This document shows positions 33,589 through 45,334 of a DNA stretch of 64,000 nt, one piece after another (the first letter of the stretch is position 1; each line of letters opens with the position of its first letter). The stretch lies in contig CM070901.1 of the NCBI GenBank assembly GCA_036417435.1, positions 64,042,501 through 64,106,500 on the forward strand, in the 5' to 3' direction. Made by a program: the position numbers and the translations under genes. A model generated the notes under the pieces. That model was not told the origin of the DNA, ran no database searches, and saw only the letters and a program-made list of their open reading frames with translations. The DNA is from Inia geoffrensis. Taxonomy: Eukaryota; Chordata; Mammalia; Artiodactyla; Iniidae.

Positions 33589-33839
33589 GGAATATTCTTC
33601 TTCTTCCCAACAATGTAACAGATGCTAGCAAGTTTGTTGGACATTCTGGGAAATTGCAGTACAGTGACCTAACAATAGCATTTCTCTTAGTAGCTGAAGG
33701 TGAACTTTGAGGAACCTGCAAGTTTGTAGGCTGCCTGAATTAAAGAGATACTGTCCCCCAGAACAGCTTTCTGGGACAATATTTTAAAGGGAAGGAAGAA
33801 CAATAATGTAAGCATATATTTAAAACTCAAGGCAAAGCC

Positions 33840-33990
33840 TGTGAAGCATATACTATTATTTCCCCTACTTACTAGATGAGAAAACAACTCAGAGACATTA
33901 GATAACCTGCCAAGGTCCCACAGCTCGGAAGCAGTGAAGTGATGACTAGAAACTGGGAAACTCCCTGCTCCGGAACTTGTGCACTTTCCC
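33840..33990 (-). mobile_element. MIR SINE
   Basis: 'cttactagatgagaaaacaa', 'gataacctgccaaggtccca' and 'ctagaaactgggaaactccc' are antisense MIR. Confidence 0.7.
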
Positions 33991-34180
33991 TCAAATTGTG
34001 TTAGGGCAATAGAACAGCCATATCTACAGCTCCAGAGAGTACAATCACAATACAGCTGTCATCATGATGACCTGTCAGCACATAGCCAACCTTCCTTTCC
34101 CAGTATTCTCAGTGAAGATTCAAGCCATTTCTCTTCTAAACATAAAGGCACCTTTACTAGAGAGTCCAGGGCTTCTGTAG

Positions 34181-34366
34181 ATCAGAAGTTCTCAAAGTGA
34201 AGTCCAAGACTAACAGCAACACCTAGGACTTTGCTATAATGCAAACTACTTGGCCTCAGACTACACCTACTGAATCAGAAGCTCTGGGGTTAAGCCCATC
34301 CATCTGTGTTTAACAAGCTTTCTGGGGAATCCTGATGCGCTCTGAAGTCTGAGAACCACTGCTGTA
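34181..34366. mobile_element. MER5A-like hAT relic
   Basis: 'cagaagttctcaaagtgaag', 'ctactgaatcagaagctctg', 'tgtgtttaacaagctttctg' and closing 'gtctgagaaccactgctg'. Complete by eye. Confidence 0.85.
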
Positions 34367-34384
34367 CCAAAGTATTTTTACAGT

Positions 34385-35735
34385 TGAAATCAGGTTAAAA
34401 TGAACATTAGTAGAAGATTAATGAGAAAAGTCAAAAAACAAAAAAAAGAAGTAGATAGGTAAGAAGTTACAAAAAACAAGGGAGGAAAGCCAGAATAAAC
34501 CCTGTGGTGCTAGATTAGAGTCAGCATATCAGTACAAACTCATACTAATTTAAATATATATATAAGCAGATAGATAGAACTAATTATAGGTTGGAGTGTA
34601 TACATGGGTTAGTATACATAAATATATATTCTAGCTCTGCCTAATGAGAGGGCCTAGATGCAGTGACACCCCAATAGCAGCAAGCACACCAAAGGCCGGG
34701 TTTTGTCTTCTAATTACCATTATCCAATGAAAGAAATTTAGGGCCATTTGGAGAAATGACAGATTCTGGGTGGAGTAGGAAAAAAAATCTGGATAAGCCC
34801 AGAGCATCTTGTCATTTTAGAAATTAAAGAAATGCTAAGAAAAAAAAAATAAAAAAGCATATGTCAGAAAGACACAGAAGCCAACCTGAAAGAGCTCCAG
34901 TGGCCATATCTGGAACAATTTAAGCAACAAAATAAATATCAATAGTATTGGATTATAACCCAAAGAATAAAATAAATATCCATGAATCCATACTGATCTA
35001 AATAGATAATTGAATAAATAAATAAATGGGGGAGAAGAGACAAGTATTCCTTACAGAAGACTTTTAAATAATTTATATAGACGCTTCCCCCTCAGGAAGT
35101 GGAGCTTGAATCCCCTTCCCTTGAGTGTGGACTAGACTTAGTGATTCATTTCCAAAGAATAAAGTATGGAAAGGGACTAATAGTAACTCTGTGGAGAAAT
35201 CTGGCAGACACCATCTTAACCAGTGATGTCATGTGGGTATCACGTGTCTCTGATACGATAATGAGAAGGCACCACACCTCTGTGGTATTGTTTCCAAAAC
35301 ACACAACCCCAATCTAGGCATGAAAACCCATCGGACAGAATCACATTGGGGGATATTCTACAAAATATCTGAGCAGTACTCCTCAAAAGTGTTAAGGTCA
35401 TGAAGAACAAAGAACGACTGAGAAACTGTCACAGACCAGTAGAAACTAAGGGGATGTGATGACCAAATACAATGTGATACCTTAGGTTGGATCCTGGAAT
35501 GGAAAAAGATTGTAAGTGAAAAAGCTGGTAAAATCCAAATAAAGTTGTACTGTGATAATAGTGTTATACCAATACTAATTTCTTGGTTTTGATAAATGCA
35601 CCAGGTTATGTAAGATGTTAATATTGAGAGAGACCAAGTGAAGTGTATACAGGAACTCCCTGTATTATCTTTGGAATATTTTTCTCAGTCTAAAATTATT
35701 CCAGAATAAAAATGTTTGAAAAAATAAAGATAACT
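34385..35735 (+). mobile_element. Old L1M 3'UTR and tail, long
   Basis: A collinear run of old-L1 3' landmarks: 'aaataaatatccatgaatcc', 'gtgattcatttccaaagaat', 'aaatctggcagacaccatct', 'attctacaaaatatctgagc', 'ctgagaaactgtcacagacc' and the terminal 'ccagaataaaaatgtttgaa'. The coding part is gone. Confidence 0.75.
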
Positions 35736-35744
35736 TGGTGAAGA

Positions 35745-36232
35745 CGTGTGGTGTAAGGCCCCCAAATTAAGGTCCAATATTATGTGCTGCCATGACATCC
35801 GGTGAAACAGGTAGGGTCTCAAATGGCCTAACTGCAAGTTTCCCTCCCCACTCTGCTACCACAGATAAGGTCTCCTAGCCAAATAACCCTCCTTATCCAA
35901 TGGACTGGGTACAATTCCTGCTTACCCTTGAGTAGGTGGTCTTAGTTTCCTGCCAGCTTTTGGAATTATTAAAACAGGCAATTGCATCCTCCTGTGGGAA
36001 GTAGGGGGCACCTCATCCTCTTGATACTACAAAGCTTGCATCCTATAGCCTTCTCACTCTGTTCCTGAGTGCAACTCCTGTGTGGTCCTTTGTGGCATGT
36101 GGTGTCCTCTCTTCCCAGACTGTGAGTATATGTGATTAATAAACTATCTCATTTGCCCAGTATCAGTTGTCATATGTTCGGTCATCCCTATAACCTAGGG
36201 TGGACTCCCTGCCTTACCAACAGGGCAAATAA
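35745..36232 (+). mobile_element. Probable solo LTR (ERV-type)
   Basis: Starts near 'tgtggtgtaaggcccccaaa'. Contains an AT-rich promoter-like 'ggaattattaaaacaggc', a 'tcttcccagactgtgagtat' block, the poly(A) signal 'gattaataaactatc' and ends near 'ccctgccttaccaaca'. The U3-R-U5 order is that of a retroviral LTR. It directly follows the L1 3' end. No viral genes are present. Confidence 0.6.
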
Positions 36233-36634
36233 GAGGAGATTATAAGATGTCTAACTCCTCGCCATGTATGCCAGATGTGCTACAGGGTTCTGTCTCCCCA
36301 GAGCTACTCTCTGGGTTGGAGTTCATCTCCTCTTGCTCAGGGTTAGGAGATCTGGGCAGGGAAAGGATAACGTGGTGAAAAGCAGAGATGAGGAGGAGGA
36401 ATATGATGATGAGGGGACAAAGGAAGAAAAACCAGGGAAAGAGGAAAAGGAAGAGATAACATACGTCTAAGGCTCCACCCAGGGCTCAGGATATGCCCAC
36501 GGAGATTTGGAGGCTTTAGGTCAGAATTGACTGCCTGGCCATGCAATGGGCATTGTGTTGGATGTCACAAGCTTGTGACTTGGCTACCATCCCAGCACGT
36601 AACTATATGGTCTTGGACAAGTCCTCCAAGTTCT
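36233..36634. other. Unassigned, purine-rich core
   Basis: A purine-rich run at about 36383-36455 ('gatgaggaggaggaatatga'). No gene or repeat family recognised. Confidence 0.45.
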
Positions 36635-36651
36635 CTGAGTCTAGATAGTCT

Positions 36652-37000
36652 CTCTCTTTTTTTTTGTTTAGAGTTATTTATTATTTATTTATTTATTTTT
36701 GGCTGCATCGGGTCTTAGTTGCAGCACACGGGATCTTTGTTGAGGTGTGTGGGATCGTTCGTTGCAGCATGTGGGCTCTTTGTTGCAGCTCTCAGGCTTC
36801 TCTCTAGTTGTGGCATGTGGGTTTTCTCTTCTCTAGTTTGTGGCGCACAGGCTCTGGTTGAGGCGTGTGAGCTCAGTGGTTGTGGCACGTAGGCTTAGTT
36901 GCCCCGTGACATGTGGGATCTTAGTTCCCTGACCAGGGATCAAAGTCGTGTCCCCTGCATTGTAAGGCAGATTCTTTACCACTGGACCACCAGGGAATTC
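36652..37000 (-). mobile_element. CHR-related SINE, long variant (about 349 bp)
   Basis: T-rich tail, 'ggctgcatcgggtcttagtt', internal repeats of 'gtggcatgtggg' type and head 'ggaccaccagggaattcc'. A 17-bp duplication 'ctgagtctagata.tct' at 36635-36651 and 37001-37017, one mismatch. The head 'gggaattccctggtggtcc' is the CHR-1-like type. Confidence 0.93.
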
Positions 37001-37017
37001 CTGAGTCTAGATATTCT

Positions 37018-37434
37018 TAACCACAAATGAGACTAATGGGACCTGTGTGCCCTATACTTATCAAACTGGATGAGACTCTAATGTAATGTTCTATGTGAGT
37101 GTGCAAAAAGTGTAAAATCATTTTACATTTTATAAACATACTGAGCACATTACTTTAGGAAGTAGGGGGATTATTAGAGAGTATAGGAGTAAGGATGAAA
37201 AGGTATGGCTTCTGCTCTCATGAAAGTTTTAACCCAGTAGAAAGTTCCAACACACCCAGAGATAACAACAGTTCCCACACTCATAGGTTACATGGGGGAG
37301 GTGTAAACAAAATGCTGTAACAGGGAAGATTTGACCAGGGAGTTGGCAGAGATTCCATGGAGGAGGTATGAGATTTGCACTTGGCCTTGAAGCACGAGTC
37401 ATCATAAAATATTACATAAATCATAAAATATTAC
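37018..37434. other. Unassigned
   Basis: About 420 bp without recognised features. Confidence 0.45.
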
Positions 37435-37665
37435 ATGGAGTTTGGAATCAAAAACTGGTTCAAATACCAGTGTCTATGCTTATTAGTTCTGTGACTGTGG
37501 GCAAGTTTAAAGCTTTCTGAGCCTTACTTAGTTGCCTTGTCTTCAAAAAGGGGGTAATGATATCTATAGTTGTGATAAGAATTAAATGGAGAATATAAGG
37601 GAAAGTGCTCCACAGAGTGCCTGCCACATAGTAGGTGCTCAGTTAGTGTTGGCTGAGTCTGAAGC
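37435..37665 (+). mobile_element. MIR SINE, near full length
   Basis: 'gtttggaatcaaaaactggt', 'gttctgtgactgtgggcaag', 'cttgtcttcaaaaagggggt' and 'cacatagtaggtgctcagtt' trace the full MIR. Confidence 0.9.
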
Positions 37666-37985
37666 ATTTATTGTCATAAGGCTGGGACCAGGTTTCGCTG
37701 GGCAGGGTTTGGATCCAAGGGGTGGATAGGAACTTGACCAGCCCCTGGTGATTTCCAAGACACCAACAGCCTTAGTCTGAAAATGCCTCCGCAAGGCTGC
37801 TTCCTGTGTATGAGCCTTGGAGCCTTCAGACACATCATAGATAGAGAGTGGTGCATGAGGCAGGGCCTGGACAGTTGGGGACCCAGTGATTCTAGCAGGA
37901 AGCTGGTGGGTAAACCCTTCTCTTGGGCCATTCACTCTGGGGGCTGGGTAACTGAAGTGGGTATTGATTCTGTGGCCTGGAAGTT
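37666..37985. other. Unassigned
   Basis: Short overlapping frames only. Not recognised. Confidence 0.45.
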
Positions 37986-37989
37986 ATTG

Positions 37990-38990
37990 GCAAGGATACC
38001 CAAGCTGACTTGGGTGGCTTGCTACCTCAACATGTCCACCTGGACATCTAACAGACATCTAAACTCAATACATCCAGACCCGAGCTCTTGATCTCCAAAA
38101 CCCACCTGCTCTACCCTCAGGTTATGGCGTCTTCATTCTTCCAGTTGCTCAGGCCCAAACCTTGCAAGCTGCCTTGACTCTTCTGTTCTTCTCACAGCTC
38201 CCATCCCTCCATCCAACCTCTCAGGAAATCCTGTTTACTCTACCTTTAGAATACAGCCAGTATCAACCACTTATTACCACCTCCACTGCTACCCCCTGGT
38301 TGGAGACTCCACCACTTTTCACCTGTATTACTGCAGCAGCCTAATCAGTCTCACAGCTTTTGCTCTTGCCAACCCTACTCCCAACCCATACAGTCTATCC
38401 CCAGTAGGGCAGCTGGAGTGATACTGCTGAAAATTAGATCATTTCAGTCCTCTGCTTAAAATTCTTCAAATGCCCCCATTTCACTCAGAGTAAGGGTTAG
38501 TAGGGTCCCTACAATGTCCTACGAGACTCTTTGTGAGCCCAGGATCCTGTTCCCTCTCCAACTTCACCTCCTACTACCCCCCCACCCCCCTTGCCCTCTG
38601 CTGCAGCCACAGAGGCCTCCTCCTTTCCCATAGGGCCTTTGCTCTGGTTGTCTCCTCTGCTTGGAAAGACTTTCCTCCAGCTAGCTCTATGCTAACTCCC
38701 TCATTCCTTAAAATCTTTGCTCAAATGTCAACTTCTCAACGAAGTTTGTGACAATCCTATTTAAAATAGGAACGGCACACCTCCCCGTCTTCCCCCAGTG
38801 TGCTCCATCCCCCTTACCCTGCAACACTCTTTTCTCACGTAGCACTCATCACCCATCCTACCTCTTCATGATTATGTCCATTTCTGCTTTTTCTGTCTCC
38901 CTTTACAGAATATAAGCCAAAAGAAGGCAGTTGGGTTTACTGAGGTACCTAGGTGCCTAGAACACTTTGTGGTTGCTGATAAGTATTCAT
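37990..38990 (+). mobile_element. L2 LINE 3' region, about 1 kb
   Basis: A long collinear L2 match: 'catctaaactcaatacatcc', 'gccttgactcttctgttctt', 'gctggagtgatactgctgaa', 'agggcctttgctctggttgt', 'ctcaaatgtcaacttctcaa' and 'tagcactcatcacccatcct'. One of the longest L2 copies here. Frames across it (38162-38344, 38533-38751) are not proteins. Confidence 0.85.
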
Positions 38991-39564
38991 TTGCTGTTCT
39001 CATTCTCAGCCCCTCTCTGCTGCTGGATGGAGCAAGTCTACTGACCTAGGAGCTCATCAGTGGCCTGGGTTGCAGCCCCAGCTTCCCTTTAGGATTGCTG
39101 AGTTAGGTTTCAGGAGTGAACTGACTTTCTGAAATTCTCAAGCTGAAGTTGGAGGCTCAGCCTACCACAGCTCACTCAGGTGAGCTGACTCCAAATGAAT
39201 CTTTCACTTTTCTGAGGCTCCCAGGTTGAGAGAGATTTGAGGAGGTTGGAGAGGCAAGGAAGGGCTCCTGAGTGGTGGCTTAGGTATCCCTGTTTGCCCC
39301 GAGTCATGAGTTCATCATCTCTGGAGGATGTGCCCAGGGTTAGCTGTCTCTTTTCAAAAGCCCTCCACACATGCCTACCAGTTGGATGAGCCTCACGTGG
39401 GCATCTCGAATGACTCAGTAGTTGAGTGGGGTGGGGGAGGATTTCAAACGTCAGAGTTGAGCTCGTCTGTGGATGGGTTTGGACTCTGAGTTGAGCACGG
39501 AGGAAGGGGAAAGCACCACGGGCAGGGAGTTGAGAGCGCTGGGGCCCCCTCCCCCCTACTTCTT
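38991..39564. other. Unassigned
   Basis: No recognised features. Moderately GC-rich without CpG clustering. Confidence 0.45.
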
Positions 39565-39700
39565 AGCCATGGGTTTTCCATCTGTTCAAAGGGAACAGTA
39601 AACCCTGCTGGTCTCCCTTCCAGCATCTGAGGATCAAGTGAAATAATGTATATGAAAGTGTTCCGAAAATAATAAAGAGCTTTGTCATGGTAAAAAATTG
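39565..39700 (+). mobile_element. MIR SINE, 3' half
   Basis: 'gttttccatctgttcaaagg', 'tgaggatcaagtgaaataat' and 'gtatatgaaagtgttccg' match MIR. Confidence 0.7.
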
Positions 39701-40134
39701 TTTTGATTCCAAATGATAAGTCAGGGTGAGATTTCTAAGAAGTCATTTGTGTGGGCTGTTCTTTTAAATCCTGGTTTTTTGTTTTGTTTTTTTTTAAATA
39801 AAAAGCAAATCCTGGCCTGTCCTATCAACGAAGAGTGGAAGCGTGCTGGACAGATCACGGAATCACCCATGTCTCTGCGGCTCAGCCCTTCTCTCCCGAA
39901 GCAGGTTGCCCTCAGGTGGGACGTGCTGCTCGGCTGAGCGCCCTCCAGCTGGTGCGACCCCTTGCGTGGCTTGGGATGGGGCTGTCGCCTCGCTGAAACT
40001 GGCATCCATGCCTCTTGGTCACGAGGGTGAAATCACTTGCCTCCAGAGCTTCACTGGCACCATTAGGGGATAGAGGGAAGTTGGGTTAACAGTTTGTTCA
40101 GGATCTGAATGGGCGGCAGTAGAAAAAAGAGGAA
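39701..40134. other. Unassigned
   Basis: A slightly CpG-richer patch at about 39890-39990, too weak for an island. Frames at 39713-40073 are not recognised. Confidence 0.4.
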
Positions 40135-40590
40135 GGTAACTCATATTTGTAAGACTTCTCTGATGAGCCATGGTTACTTCAAGCCTCGCATCATACCTAT
40201 GTCTCTCTAAGGTATTATTATTCTTATTTTATTTTTGTTTATTTATTTATTTATTTATTTTTGCGGTACGCGGGCCTCTCACTGTTGTGGCCTCTCCCGT
40301 TGCGGAGCTCAGGCTCCGGACGCGCAGGCTCAGCGACCATGGCTCACGGGCCCAGCGGCTCCGCAGCATGTGGGATCTTCCCAGACTGCATCGGCAGGCG
40401 GACTCTCAACCACTGCGCCACCAGGGAAGCCCTGTTATTCTTATTTTAAAAAGGAGAAAACTGATGCTCAGAGAGGTTAATAACCTGTCGCAGGCCACAC
40501 AGCCTACTAGTAACCAGCAGAACTGGCACTGGAACTCAAATCTGCCTGGTTTCAAAAGCCACGTCCTTTCCATGACACCACCGAGCAGTG
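40135..40590 (-). mobile_element. MIR SINE, split by a SINE
   Basis: 'cctcgcatcatacctatgtc', then after the insertion 'gctcagagaggttaataacc', 'ccacacagcctactagtaac' and 'ctggttt' in antisense MIR order. A second, sense MIR follows directly. Confidence 0.8.
40232..40434 (-). mobile_element. CHR-type SINE, short form, B box deleted
   Basis: T-rich tail, 'gcggtacgcgggcctctcac' through 'gcgccaccagggaagccc'. Perfect 14-bp duplication 'ttattcttatttta' at 40218-40231 and 40435-40448. Compared with the copy at 19402-19606, about 24 bases around 40386 are missing and these include the GGTTCG of the Pol III B box, so this copy cannot be a source element now. Confidence 0.95.
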
Positions 40591-40599
40591 GACGGAGCT

Positions 40600-40775
40600 G
40601 TAGTTTTAGCTCCTTGCCTTAGATGCGTGCTCTTAGGCAAGTCATTTAAACTTCTCACATCTGTTTCCTCAGCTACAAAAGGCAATGATAACTCTGTCCC
40701 TCGCTGGTGGTTACGAGATTCAAATGAAGTAATGTATGTGGAGTGATCTGAGTATTGCAAACTGTTCCATGCAAG
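40600..40775 (+). mobile_element. MIR SINE
   Basis: 'gctcttaggcaagtcattta', 'catctgtttcctcagctaca' and 'gagattcaaatgaagtaatg' follow MIR. Confidence 0.8.
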
Positions 40776-40789
40776 CGAGGAATGACTGT

Positions 40790-41270
40790 TCTAATTTAGA
40801 AAGTGTTGCTTTCATCCTGTGACTCCCGTGCTTAAGAACTTTCAGTGAGTTACTCTTCCCTGACCCAAGAAGACTCTGGCTTCCCAAGCTCCGTCTCTTG
40901 TGTTCTCTCTGTCCTCCTCCAGCTAGCCTTGCTTTGTGATCTTGTAAATGGCACATCCATTACCTGAAATGTCCTCCCTGCCACCTCGCTGCCCATCTGG
41001 CTCTTTCCCCACCTTTAAAACATGGTCCGCCTGCTCCAGGAAGCCCTCCCTCGCAGCCTCACCTGGCCAAGCCATGTGGCTTTCAACATGCTGCCTGGCT
41101 GCTGGGTGCAAGTGCTCTTCAGTCATCTCATAAGCTTGAGTACTTCTCTCCAAGGAAGTTTTCGAGTCTTGCGCGGCTGGGATCATGGTTCTATATTTTT
41201 TGTCCTCACAGTACCTCATGCGGTACTTAGGACCCACAAGTTCTGCACTCAGAAGATGCTGACTGATGGA
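40790..41270 (+). mobile_element. L2 LINE fragment, diverged
   Basis: 'catcctgtgactcccgtgct', 'ttacctgaaatgtcctccct' and 'caggaagccctccctcgcag' resemble the L2 3' region in order. Confidence 0.6.
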
Positions 41271-41779
41271 CTCATGCAGGGCACTGGACCCATGCTTCTA
41301 CTCTCTTGTTGTGGCAGGTCATGGGAAGGTCTGGCAGCTCTTCCAGTCAGCATCCTGCAGCCCCCACTTCTCTCCTGGAAGAGCTCACGCCTTGCCTGCC
41401 TGGAACCATCACCCGCTCCTTTGTGTCTGGCCAGACCACTTTGTCCTTGCAGAGCCAGCTCTCAGCAGAGCTCCTTGCCCAAGGACTCTGGCCTCAGTCA
41501 TCTGTCCTATCTTGCACTCCTTTCCTGGCCATATCTGGGCGCTGGGTTATGCCCTGGCTTATCTTCCAAGCACCTTGAGAAGAGAGAGCAGCCTTGACCT
41601 TCCTTGGCGCGTCGTAGGTGCCCGATACTTATACTTTATCAGGACTGCACACTGATCTCAAAGAAGAGTCAGCTGGAATCTGCACACCTGGATTCCAGTT
41701 TCCCAGGTGCTTTTTATTAATCAGAATGAAGGCACAAGTACCCCGAAGAGGGGCGGTAACAGAGAAAGCATGCTTTGGT
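41271..41779. other. Unassigned, possibly L2-derived
   Basis: The plus frame 41022-41597 (191 codons) spans L2-like DNA and this stretch. Its composition is low-complexity and it has no known domain, so it is not called as a gene. 'agcaccttgagaagagagag' may be an L2 tail. Confidence 0.4.
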
Positions 41780-41895
41780 GTGAAACATGCCACTGGGTGT
41801 GTTACCTCATCTGTCGGAGCCTCTATTTCTTAATGTGTAAATGGCGGATGACAATAACGCAGACATTATTAGGTGGTAGTGAGCATGGCTTTAAA
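41780..41895 (+). mobile_element. MIR SINE, weak
   Basis: 'gttacctcatctgtcggagc', 'aatgtgtaaatggcggatga' resemble the MIR 3' half. Confidence 0.45.
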
Positions 41896-41899
41896 GTCC

Positions 41900-42200
41900 G
41901 TCCTGAGTTCTGACCTCAACCCCATCATTCAGGGCTCAGCTTAGATGTCCCCTTCTTAGAGAGACCTTCCCCATACCCTAAGGAAGTCCCTGGTGTTGTC
42001 ATAAGCCATTGCGCCCTGTTAATTACCTTCCTAGGTCTTCTTACCATCTACAATGATTTTATTTGTGTACATGCACAGTGTCTGTTTTCCTGGTAGAATG
42101 TAAGCCCCACAAGAGCAGGGAACATGTCAGTCTCATTCACCATTGTGTCCCTAACTCAGGAATGCCTGGCACTTAGTAGGTGTTTAGTCAATTTCGGTTT
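41900..42200 (+). mobile_element. L2 LINE 3' end
   Basis: 'gggctcagcttagatgtccc', 'agagaccttccccatacc', 'agaatgtaagccccacaaga' and 'gcctggcacttagtaggtgt' give a clear L2 terminus. Confidence 0.85.
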
Positions 42201-43324
42201 CTTTTCTTTCCTTTTCTCAGTAAGTACCATGTTGTCAGTCTCAGTGTCAGGAAGATAAAGGCTCTGGTTTAACCTCTAAGAAATCTTCTGCAGTGACATG
42301 AAGGTCAGAACACGCACATATCACGAAGAAACTCCTACACTATAAACACCTTTCCTTCAGAAAAAGAAAGATCAGTGGGTGGCGGGGAGGGGCAGGGGCT
42401 GGTGACCTTTTAATCTGAAGCAGCCGAACAAATGCCCTGCTTCCACCTAATGAACTGGTTTGGAGGTGTCCTCTGCCTCAGCAGCTGGACACCTGGGATC
42501 CTCAGGCCACGGGACAAGTCTGGGCTGTACCCACCTGACAACAGAAGAGCTGCAGAGCTGTGGACATTTCTGGGGACAGCAGCCTGGTCTTGCCCTCTCT
42601 CTGTGCCCACCCCTGTCCTCCCAGTGCTTAGTGAGCACCAGACTTTTCCCCACCTGGGTCTGTTTTGGTCGTGGTCAGCAAAGTGGCCCCTGAGGAAGCT
42701 ATGAAAACTGTGGCCTTTCTCATCCAGTGCTGGCACAAGGAAGATGGACATGGGTGTGAGTATGGGGGTGGGAGAGGGTGTGCATTAAAAAAAATTTTTT
42801 TTGAGAGAAGGAAAATGGAAGAAGACAGAACAGAAAAGAGAGGTAAAAGCAAAGGCGGAAGGGAGGACAAAGGGGGAAGGTGAGGAAAGGAGGAGAGAAA
42901 TGTTGGAACGAAGGAGTTTTTTGTTTGTTTTTATTTTTGTTTGGTTGGTTTTTTTTTTAATCTGAGAAAGGTTTGAACTGATAGAAAGGAGCCGGTTGAG
43001 AGGTAGAGTTTGAAAAGACAGAAACACAGACTGAAGAAAGGCTGTTCACTGGAGCAGAGTGCAGGCGGAGCACCCTTCCCAGTTTGTCCAGGACGAAGGG
43101 GTCTCCTGGGCTGTGGGAAGGGGCACACAAAGGACTTCTCCTGGGACGTCCAGGGGGCCTGGCCAGGCAGTGGCAAAGAGTGGCTTTGCTGGAGAGGAAG
43201 GCCAAGTTACTAAGAGCTCACCACTGCATGCGTTCCAAAGCCTTTCAGATGCCGAACCCAGACCGTAACACATGTCACCTCCACCTCCCACAAAAGCACA
43301 TTCTCCAGGCTGGTGATGTGAAGC
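42201..43324. other. Unassigned, purine-rich part
   Basis: About 1.1 kb. Many overlapping short frames on both strands, none recognised. Contains A8T8 at 42787-42802 and a purine tract after it. Confidence 0.4.
42803..42900 (+). repeat. Purine-rich tract
   Basis: About 100 bases with very few pyrimidines, following a perfect A8T8 palindrome. Confidence 0.8.
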
Positions 43325-43440
43325 TGGAAGTGACCTAACCTTGCTCGTTTTCCTCATATGGAAAACAAGGACGGTAGGTTGGATGATGTCTGAGGATCCT
43401 TCCAGCCCCTGTTGAGCATTGTGAGGCAAGGTATGTAAGT
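43325..43440 (+). mobile_element. MIR SINE, 3' part
   Basis: 'gttttcctcatatggaaaac', 'ggatgatgtctgaggatcct', 'tccagcccctgttgagcatt' match MIR. Confidence 0.7.
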
Positions 43441-45334
43441 GGCTTCAGGCCCCTGGGCACTGGGGCCTCCAGGGGAAAATCTTCAGGCTGGGCTGCTTCT
43501 GGCTGCCAGTGGAAGCCTCTCTCCAGTTCTGTCGTGGAGGACATGGCTTTGGGACAGTGCGTCCGCACGTGAGGGTAAATGGAGCAGTGAGTGGGTGCCT
43601 ACAGGCCTGTCCTCCCTCAAGGGTACCTGCCTCCTAAGCGTGGTCTGGGTTAGCCAGGCACTGGCGCGGCAGCCATCCATCTGTGTGGGGCTCAGTGATT
43701 TCATCAGCAGAACCATGTGGCAGGGCCTCCACAAGTGACAACAGCAGGAAATGAGGGGGAGAAGGGGGCTGGTGTACTGATCAGATTTCTCAATTATTTC
43801 TTTACACTAACCAGTTTGGGTTGAGCGAGCACCTGGGGATCTTTAGTTTGGGGGTGGAGAGGAGGTCCCAAGAGAGACACTATTGGCCATCCTTCAATTT
43901 GGGCAGGTGGGGACCTGAGTGATTAATGCACAGATAAGAAACAGATGTAACTTTATTTTCCAAGCTGGTGGTGCAGGTCATGACAATTACATGAGTTTTT
44001 TCCAAAAAGAATCAGAGTGAGAAAAAATAAGATGCATGGGTCTGCGGTAGTGTTCATGGGTGTTGTACGTTGGGGGAGGTGACTGAAATCCCAAATCGAT
44101 AAGGTAATTGAGTTATTTCCATCAAGTGTTTAAAGCTATTACTTTAAGTGGACACAGGGTCGTTGGCTGTGTTTGCTGTAATCAGCTTTGGACTCATTGG
44201 GCATATTGATCTCCTCCAGCGCTATTTGGTGTTCGTAGAACATCAGCGGAAGTCTTCCCCTTCTCCTCCCCTCCTCTCCTTCCCAAGGCTTCTGAGAAGC
44301 AAAAATACACTTCTCTCTGCTGGCTGGGTGGCAAGTTTTCCACTCCACGTCACCATCATTTGTTCTAAAAGCAAAATGCAATTCTCTGAGACTCTTTACA
44401 CTTCTGTGCACACACACACACACACGCACGCATGCACACACACAGCCTCTGTGCTTAACAATGTGCTTTTTAATCTAGAAAAGGAGCAGAGACAACACGT
44501 CCACTATAGTCCTGCAATATCCTAGGGCAGGGGAACCATTCCCAGCCCAGCGAGAGACATTGTCCCCATTGAGGCGCCTCTCCAGCTCTGGGCGGCTCAC
44601 AATCCCAACCTTTGTCACCACCAGAGAATCGTGGCCTGTACCCGTCCCCTCAGACTCCACCCTGCTGGCCCCCAAAGGTCACTGACAGTGATGTCACGGA
44701 AAAGCATGTGGCCAAGAGAGTCTGTCTCTGGGAAGGAGGGCTGGAAACTGTGGACCCATGCCCCTTCCACCCAAACCCCAGATGCTGGCCCTGGAGAACT
44801 TCTGCAGCTTGGAAGCAGTGCACTGGGGGAAGCACTCCGTCCAGGCCTGAGTGGCCGGAGTGGGAGAGCCCACTGAGAGGGCTGGGCGCTCTGCCATCTT
44901 CTCCGCTCTCCACGTGGTGAGGCACCCAGGCAGGCAATGGAGGACAGAGCAAGATAGACCTCGATCCCCTCCCCTTGGACCTCCAGCCTCTAATCTACTC
45001 TAACCTTCTTCTTGCACAGCTGGATTTGGCACCACTTCTTTGTGTTCATTTGCCTTTTGGATTCCCCCTCCTTTCCTTTGTATCATCAGCAGAGCGGACA
45101 TACACACATACACCTGTACCCACACACACCACCCTGATTGTCCCCATAAACTCACTCTGTAAGTGTCAGCCTCAGCCAACTCAGGCCAGACTATCCAAGG
45201 AAAGCCCTACTGGAGAGGTCCCAGAAGTGCGGTTAACTGGAGTCTGCATACATCTCCCTGAAAGTTTGGGGACACAGGACTCACAGGTGCTCTTGGGGAA
45301 TATAGAGGGGACCCCAAAGAAAGCAACAAAATTT
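43441..45334. other. Unassigned repeat-poor block
   Basis: About 1.9 kb. Frames at 43439-43738, 44148-44525, 44612-44920 and 44975-45376 are not recognised. A CA repeat is at 44409-44443. Confidence 0.4.
44409..44443. repeat. (CA)n microsatellite, interrupted
   Basis: CA units with 'cgcacgcatg' in the middle. Confidence 0.9.

Noticed and set aside
39890..39990. Second possible CpG island
   Set aside because: Only a handful of CpGs in about 100 bp; too short and weak.
41022..41597. 191-codon plus frame, the longest open frame in the window
   Set aside because: It starts in L2-like DNA, is rich in S, L and P, and shows no domain or splice context.
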